Positions 34,054 through 41,680 of a stretch of DNA of 52,613 nt are shown here, one piece after another. How positions within the stretch are numbered: position 1 is the first letter of the stretch; each line of letters starts with the position of its first letter. A model generated the notes under the pieces. The model searched no databases, had not been told where the DNA came from, and saw only the letters and a list, made by a program, of their open reading frames with translations. A program made the translations under genes and the position numbers. Source of the stretch: Rhabdochlamydiaceae bacterium (lineage in GTDB: Bacteria; Chlamydiota; Chlamydiia; Chlamydiales; Rhabdochlamydiaceae); NCBI GenBank assembly GCA_017994195.1, contig JAGOLG010000002.1:1-52613 (forward strand). Reading direction: 5' to 3'.

Positions 34054-34488
34054 ATGAAAACAACAGAAACCGAACCGAGTGTTTACGCGAAACTGAAAAA
34101 ATTAAGAGAAGCTAGAGGACTCACAGTCGATGATCTAGCAAAAAAAATGGGAGAGAATCATCAAAAAGTCGGACGAGTGGAGAGAGGAGTGCGAAGTTTG
34201 ACCGTGGAGTACTTACTCAAAGCTTCAAAAGCATTAGAAACTCCACTTGAGTCAATTTTAACGCAAAATGAGGCGGGCAATAATGCGAGGCACCCCCAAG
34301 CCAACATATTGAATGAAATCGTTATATTAATTGAAAAAAACATGCCAAATATGACAGCTGAACACAAAGGCAAGCTGATATCAGGCATCTATGAAAAAGC
34401 TTTAGATTTTCCCGAAAATTACCAATCTCTTTTTGTTAACTCTGTAATCGAATTGATCAAGTTTGTGGATGATAGCTCCCAAAAATAG
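34054..34488 (+). CDS. XRE-family (HTH_3) transcriptional regulator
   Basis: 144 residues. The N-terminal helix-turn-helix (about 10-68) reads KKLREARGLTVDDLAKKMG, then HQKVGRVERGVRSLTVEYLL. The C-terminal 70 residues are a helical domain without a known motif and possibly serve dimerisation. It converges on the NB-ARC-TPR gene (11 bases between stops) and points away from the flavoprotein-like gene. By position it may regulate itself and the surrounding accessory genes; that is inference. Confidence 0.9.
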   Translation: MKTTETEPSVYAKLKKLREARGLTVDDLAKKMGENHQKVGRVERGVRSLTVEYLLKASKALETPLESILTQNEAGNNARHPQANILNEIVILIEKNMPNMTAEHKGKLISGIYEKALDFPENYQSLFVNSVIELIKFVDDSSQK

Positions 34489-34499
34489 CACCAAAGAAC

Positions 34500-36998
34500 C
34501 TAGTGACTAACGCTTTTAGAGAGCAAGTAATCCTTCTTGCATTCGTCTCGATATTTTTCCTCTTCTAATTCCAATTCTTGCGCTATTTTTAAATAGGTTT
34601 GGGCTTTTTCAAGATTGATAGGTCGGTAAGCCTCTCCCAAAGCCTTATAACATTGGATCATTTCAGGAACTGATTTGTCATTCATCGCTGCTAAATGTAT
34701 TTCAATAGCTTTTTCAAGTTTTGAAATACCTTCCTCACATTTTCCCATTTTAATAAGAAGTTTTCCCAAGGGTAGGAGAATATAAGCTTCAAATCGGGAG
34801 TCCTTTTGTTGCGCAATTGCATTCAAACCGATGTTATAATGCTTCAAAGCTCTTGCATAATCACCTAAATCTTCCCATGCCAGTCCGATGTTTTTATTAA
34901 TGCGACTATAATATACATTCAGAGGGTTTTGAAATAATTCTTGGTTTAACTTGAGCGCTTTGTTGAGATAGGAAATTGATTTTTTATAGTTTTTTAATTT
35001 TCTATGTGCCCAAGCAAGATCCATAAAATTGAATAAGATTTGTAGATGACACCCATTCTTATAGATCTTTGAACATCCTTCCAGGGCTTGTTCGAAATAT
35101 AAAAGCGCCTTTTCGGGTTTATTGAGAAATAAATAGTCAAATCCTAAATTACTTAAAATAAAACCCTGTTGAGGCGTGAATTTATCATGGAAGTACTTCT
35201 TATTCATTTCTAGAGCTCTTTTAGAAAAATAAATGGCTTTTTCATGATTACGCATCAATGAATAGCTTCCTCCCACCCATTTCATAGATTCGATCACGGC
35301 GGGGTGAGGTTCATCGCCAAAAATTTGCTCCAGTTGATGTAAAGCATTTTGAGCAATTTCGTGTGATTTACTGAACTCACCCTTCCAATTAAGGATAGAC
35401 GCATAACCATACATTATTTCTCCGCGAAGTATTTGTGAATTTCTATCGTTTTGATTGTCTAGTAATTTCAAGGCATATTGGATATAAGCAGATGCTTCAT
35501 CAGTCTTTTCTAATTTATCCTGCGAAAAGCTTAAATTTGCATACAATAAGGCAAGATCATAGTTAATTGAGACCGCGTCGAGAGTTTTGACTATTGCTAT
35601 CCCCTGTTCATAAAAATTAGACGCTTCTTGATATTTTGACACTAGCATCGCATTATAATTGCCTAAGATATTGAGCAGACGAACTAATTCTATGGTCTGC
35701 AACTCTTTAGCAAAACACTCAATAAACCACGCTGCATGTGGAGCCCATTGGGATAGTTTGTCCCATCTGTGTATCCCCCATTCCAAAGCATCATAGCATC
35801 CGAATTCTCGAAACTGATTACTCAAAAAAGTTAAAGTTTTCTTTTTTACCTCCTGAGCCAGTGGATTGTTATCTCTGATTGTTAGTTGTTTGAGACGATG
35901 TAATGAAACAGTTTTACTCTCCTCGTCATATCGAACAAATGATTGTTCAATGAGAGTACGTAAGATGTCATAAGCTTTTAGTTTAGTTTGTCCAATCCCT
36001 TGAAATTTAAGCCACTTTTCTATCCACTCGACAGGAATTGAGTCAGGATAAAGATAAGAGCAGAACGTAAGCCATTCTACAACTAAAGGGTTGCTTTTTT
36101 GGAGAGCTTCCATCGAAATCTTCCACGTTGTCGTCAGTGAAATAGGATATCTTTCATCAGGTGACATATGGTCAAGAAGATCTAATCGATACTTCTCAAA
36201 TAAATCTAGATATGTGGAGACGGTCATATTTGGGGTTGAGTCGATATAATGGGCAGCTAGGTTGATGGCAATAGGTAAAAAACCCAACCGTTGAAAGAGC
36301 GCATCCCATTCTTTCAATGGGGTGTTTTTAGAGATTTTCTTGACAAGCGCATAGGCTTCTTCTGCGTTAAAAGGGTCTACATGAATTTGTTTGAATCTTT
36401 TACAAGGGGAGAGATACCTCTCCGTTAACAATATACGCCCATGTCCTTGTTCAGGAAGAACGAGGGGATTTTCGACATTGTCATAAATTAAAAGCCATGG
36501 TTTTGAATTCTTCGATCTCTGCAGGTGGTCGTGTACCTTATCTCTAATGGATTGAATAGGCTCTTGAGAACTATAGCGAACCTTCAACACATCAGCTAAG
36601 TGCATATAGCCTTGCCGATACTTATCTTCCGACTCTGTTTCTATCCAAAAAACCATTGAAAAGTGGCTTCGATTTAGATTGGCAAAAGCAATAGCTGTCT
36701 CACTCTTACCGGCTCCTGATTCTCCCCAAAGCACAGCTCCTGAGACCCCTTTATGATGATTTTTTATCAGCGCATTTTCAAGTTTTTTTAAGTAGGATTG
36801 TCGACCTGCAAAATCAGGATGCATGCATTTGACAAAGAAAACGGGTACGGTAGAAGGCGTAAATATGAAAAAACCAAAAACCAGGGCTGAAGCGATAACA
36901 AAAAAGGAAATAAAAGACATCCCAAGATTCCAATTTCGAACAAATATTGACTTTTTCTTAGGCTTAGATTGAGTGATCAAAAGAGGAATGGCCGGCAT
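34500..36998 (-). CDS. Membrane-anchored NB-ARC (STAND) ATPase with TPR repeats
   Basis: 832 residues. A cytoplasmic basic N-terminus and one membrane helix (about 25-48) precede an NB-ARC module. Walker A is WGESGAGKS (91-99), Walker B is LLIYDN (Asp173), the RNBS-B-like sensor is GRILLTER (187-194), and LGFLPIAINLAAHYI corresponds to the GLPLA motif. A winged-helix region follows (about 290-400). From about 430 to 820 there are many TPR/kinesin-light-chain-type repeats (ILSNLGFDYLFLNKPEKALL and YARALKHYNIGL are examples). STAND proteins are ligand-triggered oligomerising switches. It starts 6 bases after the caspase-like gene, so the two form an operon. The visible N-terminus carries no effector other than the helix. 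Confidence 0.88.
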   Translation of the reverse strand: MPAIPLLITQSKPKKKSIFVRNWNLGMSFISFFVIASALVFGFFIFTPSTVPVFFVKCMHPDFAGRQSYLKKLENALIKNHHKGVSGAVLWGESGAGKSETAIAFANLNRSHFSMVFWIETESEDKYRQGYMHLADVLKVRYSSQEPIQSIRDKVHDHLQRSKNSKPWLLIYDNVENPLVLPEQGHGRILLTERYLSPCKRFKQIHVDPFNAEEAYALVKKISKNTPLKEWDALFQRLGFLPIAINLAAHYIDSTPNMTVSTYLDLFEKYRLDLLDHMSPDERYPISLTTTWKISMEALQKSNPLVVEWLTFCSYLYPDSIPVEWIEKWLKFQGIGQTKLKAYDILRTLIEQSFVRYDEESKTVSLHRLKQLTIRDNNPLAQEVKKKTLTFLSNQFREFGCYDALEWGIHRWDKLSQWAPHAAWFIECFAKELQTIELVRLLNILGNYNAMLVSKYQEASNFYEQGIAIVKTLDAVSINYDLALLYANLSFSQDKLEKTDEASAYIQYALKLLDNQNDRNSQILRGEIMYGYASILNWKGEFSKSHEIAQNALHQLEQIFGDEPHPAVIESMKWVGGSYSLMRNHEKAIYFSKRALEMNKKYFHDKFTPQQGFILSNLGFDYLFLNKPEKALLYFEQALEGCSKIYKNGCHLQILFNFMDLAWAHRKLKNYKKSISYLNKALKLNQELFQNPLNVYYSRINKNIGLAWEDLGDYARALKHYNIGLNAIAQQKDSRFEAYILLPLGKLLIKMGKCEEGISKLEKAIEIHLAAMNDKSVPEMIQCYKALGEAYRPINLEKAQTYLKIAQELELEEEKYRDECKKDYLLSKSVSH

Positions 36999-37004
36999 AA
37001 TTTC

Positions 37005-39686
37005 TCATGATTGTTTTTGAAAAAGTTCAAAGTCTTCCTTAATCTGTTTTTGGATAAGAAGGCTTTGTGTTTTAGTTGTAAGCTGCATAGCTTTTTCTAA
37101 GTACTCAAAAGCAAGAATGTTGTTCTTTTGAAAAAGTGAGATTAGAGCCATGTTAGCCAACGTGTAAACATCCATTAATTTACACCCAGTTATTTCTGGG
37201 TGAATGCATTTCATTAATAAAAGAGCTTCGTCAACTTCTTTTCTAAAGAGATGGATAGTGATCAAATTGTTAAATAATTCTACTGTTTGAAACCATTCAC
37301 AGCGATTACAATTCATATTCTTAATCATCTCAATTAGCTGACTAGTTGCAGCAGAGGAAAAGCCATTCATTCTTGCTTCAATTTGCAAAAGATTACCAAA
37401 AGATTGCAGCTTTAAGAGTTCATTATCCTTGCATACTTCAAGAGCCTTTGTAATACATGCTGAAGCTTCGGCATAATCACCAGATTTCCAGTAAATCTCC
37501 GCCAAATTATTCCATCCCAACCAAATTCCTCTTTGATTATTATTTTTTGTAAGTAATTGAATTCCTTCTTCTAACGATTGCCGCGCCTCTTTAGGATGGA
37601 TCTGTGATAATCCTTGTATTGTCCCCAACATGCAAAGAATCCATCCTCGCAACGAGGCATCTTTCGATAGTGTTTTTGATTGATGAAAGTCTTGAAAGGC
37701 ATCTTTCCACTGCGCTTGCAGATAGTAAGTAATACCTCGCTGAAAATGAAGCTGGCTTAGCGTAGTTTTATTAAATGTTTCAGTAATTATATCTCCAAAT
37801 AATTCTTGCGCTTCATTCACAAAACCTGTTCTCCAGAGAAAATGACCTTTTGCGAGGCGAAAATTGGGCATGTGTTTGGACGATCTTAGAGGAATTTGCA
37901 ATAGTTGTTCAGCTAACTCAAATTCTGCTCGTTCCATTAATATATTTGTCAATGTAAGGCATGCTTGGGAAGCCTCTTGTTCATTGATAAATATTGATGC
38001 AGCCTCTTTCAATATAACATTCTCTTTCAGGGATGAAAAATCTAGAATAATCTGTTCTAAGTAACTATCCACAGCCAAATCATACCCTAAATGTCTAACC
38101 GCTAAGACATATTGGTATGAGAGTTCTCGTTTTTGCGAAAGCTTGTCAGATCGAGCATGCCGTTTCAACATAAGATGCCAATATTTTAAAGCCATGGTCC
38201 TGTCACTGAGCATCTTTTCATGCTGTGCTAGATAGTCAACAAATTCTGAGGGTTTCCAACCGCTTTCATGAACGTTCAGAAGTTCAACCTTCTCAAAAAA
38301 AGAGAGTAAATCATCTTCTATTCCAAACAATTTACAGAATAAGGGCCTGTCTATGACAAAGCGTACAGAAAATAAAGCATGAATAGCTTTTTTCACTGCT
38401 GCTTTTTTAGGAATATAGGGTATCTCAAGAGCAGGTCGGCTTTTTAACTTCTTAGGGTTTCCTTTCGCGGATAAGTAAATTAAGTCCCATAGAGAAATTT
38501 CAGCAGAATTTAATAATAATGATGTTTCTACAGGACTAAACGAAGGTAGTTTATATTCACAAATGTTCTTTGCATAAAACATTTGCTTGCAAACTAGTAA
38601 GAACTTCAAACGACTCGCTCTGAGCACCTCTAAGTCTTGAAAACAAACATAATTATCAATGACCAAAAGAGCTGCTGGGAATACTTCATGTATAGCTTCT
38701 AAAAGTTCATCGAGTTTTAGCTCTGGTGTTAGATAACGAATCTTATTTTTGAATTTATGAAAAATAATTTTGCTTAGTTTAGATGGACCTTGACCCAGAG
38801 AAATATAGAAACTATGAAATGAATCTGAAACCAGCTGGTGAACTAGGGAAGTTTTACCGCTTCCTGCCTCTCCTGTTAAAGCTACGATTTTATTTCTTCG
38901 GAAAGCAAGAGCATTTTGAAGATAGCTTATTAAAGTAGGACGAACAACGATTTCCCCACTTTTATAGGAAGCCTTTGTTGAAGGAAGAAACGCTATTTCA
39001 CTTGTACGAATATTGTACATGTCAGTTAAAGGTAGCGCTTTGTTGTTTAACTCTTGATTAATCCAATTCAACAATGTAGAGGAAGAAAGAGTAGAATTTC
39101 GATGCGTGGCTAAACATCTCAAAAGTGAGTCTGTAAAATAACCATATTCCCCTGCGACACCTTCAGCAACGTCTTCATATGAGGAATCCAGACCCGCTGA
39201 AAGAAGGCAATAAAAACTCTTACTTATGCTTTTACCATTGATCTCGTCTTCTAAGTTTGGGTTTAAAATATTATTAATCATTAACTGACACGCATCGATA
39301 AAAACATATACTTCGGAGGTATTAAGCGCTCGTATTCGCTCTGTAATTGTATCGAGAGGAAAAGAATTATCTCCTGTACTATTACTGTCATGTAATAAAA
39401 GGTAAGATCTTGGCATAGGAGTTGATAAACGCTGTCCATGACCACAAAAGTGCAATACAAATTTGAACGGTGCTTTGATTTTTTTTAACGCTGAAAAATA
39501 ATTTTCGATATTAGATTTCGTAGCCTGATCGTCTAGAAACAAAGTGATATTGGCTTCAGGAATTCCCCAATTTTTCAATGCCCGAGCAAAAAGAACTGCA
39601 TCTGATGAAGCTCCTTTAAGGGATGGAATAAGTTTATCCTGATATTTATTAATCCCAATGACAAGAACTATTGTTGGAATATCCAT
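37005..39686 (-). CDS. Caspase-like (C14) protease fused to STAND ATPase and TPR repeats
   Basis: 893 residues from ATG 39686, chosen because TAGGAT lies just before it and the protein then starts in strand 1 of the caspase fold (MDIPTIVLVIGINKYQ). A longer version adds ten residues without support. The C14 domain (1-240) has the catalytic His83 in FCGHGQ and Cys133 in FIDACQ. It ends with the substrate-pocket-like segment AGEYGYFTDSLL. The STAND domain has Walker A GEAGSGKT (272-279) and Walker B ALLVIDN (Asp344). A winged-helix region and TPR-type helical repeats (about 510-885) follow. The order effector-switch-sensor is that of bacterial caspase-STAND conflict proteins. It is the first gene of a two-gene operon with the NB-ARC-TPR gene. 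Confidence 0.9.
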   Translation of the reverse strand: MDIPTIVLVIGINKYQDKLIPSLKGASSDAVLFARALKNWGIPEANITLFLDDQATKSNIENYFSALKKIKAPFKFVLHFCGHGQRLSTPMPRSYLLLHDSNSTGDNSFPLDTITERIRALNTSEVYVFIDACQLMINNILNPNLEDEINGKSISKSFYCLLSAGLDSSYEDVAEGVAGEYGYFTDSLLRCLATHRNSTLSSSTLLNWINQELNNKALPLTDMYNIRTSEIAFLPSTKASYKSGEIVVRPTLISYLQNALAFRRNKIVALTGEAGSGKTSLVHQLVSDSFHSFYISLGQGPSKLSKIIFHKFKNKIRYLTPELKLDELLEAIHEVFPAALLVIDNYVCFQDLEVLRASRLKFLLVCKQMFYAKNICEYKLPSFSPVETSLLLNSAEISLWDLIYLSAKGNPKKLKSRPALEIPYIPKKAAVKKAIHALFSVRFVIDRPLFCKLFGIEDDLLSFFEKVELLNVHESGWKPSEFVDYLAQHEKMLSDRTMALKYWHLMLKRHARSDKLSQKRELSYQYVLAVRHLGYDLAVDSYLEQIILDFSSLKENVILKEAASIFINEQEASQACLTLTNILMERAEFELAEQLLQIPLRSSKHMPNFRLAKGHFLWRTGFVNEAQELFGDIITETFNKTTLSQLHFQRGITYYLQAQWKDAFQDFHQSKTLSKDASLRGWILCMLGTIQGLSQIHPKEARQSLEEGIQLLTKNNNQRGIWLGWNNLAEIYWKSGDYAEASACITKALEVCKDNELLKLQSFGNLLQIEARMNGFSSAATSQLIEMIKNMNCNRCEWFQTVELFNNLITIHLFRKEVDEALLLMKCIHPEITGCKLMDVYTLANMALISLFQKNNILAFEYLEKAMQLTTKTQSLLIQKQIKEDFELFQKQS

Positions 39687-39735
39687 ATATCCTACTAAAA
39701 TAAAGCAAGATTTCAATCACAAGGTCGTTCAGGCA

Positions 39736-39764
39736 CTTCTACAAGACAATCTAGGCTTTTTCAA
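39736..39764 (-). promoter_or_regulatory. Possible promoter of the caspase-like/NB-ARC operon
   Basis: On the minus strand, TTGAAA (39759-39764) and TAGAAG (39736-39741) are separated by 17 bases. Transcription would start about 40 bases before the caspase-like ATG. In the same 239-base gap, the 9-base direct repeat GCATATTAA occurs at 39822-39830 and 39838-39846 (16-base period), and GTGG/CCAC flanks the second copy, which could be an operator. Nothing else is seen in this gap. Confidence 0.35.
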
Positions 39765-39925
39765 GTTTGCTTTTAGCCCCATACTTTCTTGTCCTAGAGC
39801 GCGTGTTTTTCCAATAGTTTTGCATATTAAAATCGTGGCATATTAATTTATCACCACAAAGGTTTTTAATCTAAATATTTTTTGTATTCAGTAAAAAACC
39901 AACAATGAATAGTTTTATGAATCCA

Positions 39926-41644
39926 CTAACTTTTTCTGAATGAAATTATTATGATGGAGTTTGAAGAATCGACGTCGACGTAGAGGAAAGCATCGGAGCC
40001 GCCCTTGAAGAAAGCAAGAAGGCGGGACGAGGGCTCAAGCGTTTCGGGAAGATGGTCTGATTCAACCATGATGCAAGGATTGATCGTATCTCCTGAAAGG
40101 ATTTTAGCGCTTTCTAAAAGAGGCGTATACGTTTCATCCGAGGGGATCAAATGGATCGAATAAAAGGCCCAGTTAAACCAGGGAAAACGTTTTTTTCCTG
40201 CTTGTCTGACTAAAAGATGTATATTGGAAGCCACGCTTAAAAGAAGCAAGGCTTTGGTCCAAGTTGCATTTCTGAGAATAAGAACGGCATCAGGATTTTT
40301 TTCTAAAAGATCAAGCCCCTCTGTTCTAACATCGGCAAACGGTCTTAATATACGGCGTGCGATGAATGGAAGTGCGAGATCGGACAATCTTGAAATCATC
40401 AGGAGTGATAAAAATAAAGTGGCAACTCCAATCACCCCGAATCCTGCAGCAGGAGAAAGCCCTAGGACATCGCTAAAGATAAAAAGCGCCAGCGATGCTA
40501 CTAATACTCCGCAGAAACTTAAGAAGTTGTTGGCTCCTATAATTTGTCCTCGTTTTTCGTTAGGGCTATAGAGCTGAACAAATGAATCGAAAGGAACAAT
40601 GAAAAGGCCTCCGAAAACTCCTAGGAAAAATAGGAGGGAGATCACAGTAAAAAGATCGGTGCAGCAAAAAGTTAAGAGAATTAAAAGAACGGAGATAAAA
40701 ATTCCTGCAAAGCAAGAGAGGCCGAGTTCGACTCTTTTCTTTGAAACCCGCCCGCCGACAAACGCGCCGATTGCAATCCCTACTGCTGTACATAAGAAAA
40801 GATATCCTCCGGCAATATCTGTCATGTTAAGAGAGTAGATTGCAAAAGGAATGATGTTAAGCTGTGCAAACGCACCTATAAAAAGAAAATAAGCAGAACC
40901 AACCATTGCCACTAAAAGATGTTTTCTAGTTCTGCAGAATTTCAAGGTGGAAATGATTTCGCTGATGAAAAGCCAATTAGGTTTTTTGTTGCTTTGTTGA
41001 GCAGGAGTTCTTCGAATGCCAAATGTGCTGATAAACCCTATGAGCGCAATCAAAAAACCAAAAGCTGCGACAAGAACGAAATTCCTAGATGTGATTTGAG
41101 TTAAAAACGAGGCAAGAAAAGTACCAACGATGACTCCGAAATAGGTGAATGAAGTGATAAGTCCATTTGCGCTTGAAACTTTTTCTTGAGGGACAAGCTC
41201 AGAGATAATTGCATACTTAGAAGGACCAAACATGGCACTATGCGAAGCTAAAATAAAGAGAAGGGTATAACTGGCCCACACGCTCTTGAAAGCAAAAGCG
41301 ACCATTGCCAGCAGCATGATAATCATTTCTACGACTTTCATGACCATCATGAGCCGCTGCTTGCTAAATCGATCAGCAAGTGTTCCGGCCGTTGACGAAA
41401 AGAGAAGGAATGGGATTACAAAAACAGCTCCGGAGACCGCCATGATGGTACTGGCATAAATCTGACCTAAAATTGCAATTAATAGGTATGAAATGACAAG
41501 TTTGAAGATATTGTCATTAAGCACTCCCATAAATTGGGCAATATTGAGAAAATGGATAGAATGCTTATCAGGCCTAGAAAAACCCGGAACCTTGGAAAGA
41601 AAATTTGCCAACCACTTATAAGGCGATTTTGAAAAAAGCGACAT
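39926..41644 (-). CDS. LplT-type MFS transporter with degenerate acyltransferase tail
   Basis: 572 residues. Residues 30-425 form a 12-helix major facilitator of the LplT/YgeD type (lysophospholipid flippase). They include LNDNIFKLVISYLLI at the start, the loop motif GTLADRFSKQRLMM (about 87-100), and FGPSKYAIISELVP. Residues about 435-572 align in outline with a PlsC acyltransferase, as in LplT-Aas fusions (VRTEGLDLLEK, then WTKALLLL). However, the catalytic HX4D has become Asn459-x4-Lys464. The gene diverges from recC with 36 bases between. The ygeD-recC-recB order is that of C. trachomatis CT641-CT639 from memory. Confidence 0.85.
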   Translation of the reverse strand: MSLFSKSPYKWLANFLSKVPGFSRPDKHSIHFLNIAQFMGVLNDNIFKLVISYLLIAILGQIYASTIMAVSGAVFVIPFLLFSSTAGTLADRFSKQRLMMVMKVVEMIIMLLAMVAFAFKSVWASYTLLFILASHSAMFGPSKYAIISELVPQEKVSSANGLITSFTYFGVIVGTFLASFLTQITSRNFVLVAAFGFLIALIGFISTFGIRRTPAQQSNKKPNWLFISEIISTLKFCRTRKHLLVAMVGSAYFLFIGAFAQLNIIPFAIYSLNMTDIAGGYLFLCTAVGIAIGAFVGGRVSKKRVELGLSCFAGIFISVLLILLTFCCTDLFTVISLLFFLGVFGGLFIVPFDSFVQLYSPNEKRGQIIGANNFLSFCGVLVASLALFIFSDVLGLSPAAGFGVIGVATLFLSLLMISRLSDLALPFIARRILRPFADVRTEGLDLLEKNPDAVLILRNATWTKALLLLSVASNIHLLVRQAGKKRFPWFNWAFYSIHLIPSDETYTPLLESAKILSGDTINPCIMVESDHLPETLEPSSRLLAFFKGGSDAFLYVDVDSSNSIIIISFRKS

Positions 41645-41680
41645 ATGTCGTAACTCTAGCAGGAAGAAAATAAGAGCGCT

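Noticed and set aside
39687-39716. Ten-residue N-terminal extension of the caspase-like protein
   Set aside because: ATG 39686 has a ribosome-binding site and coincides with the first strand of the fold.
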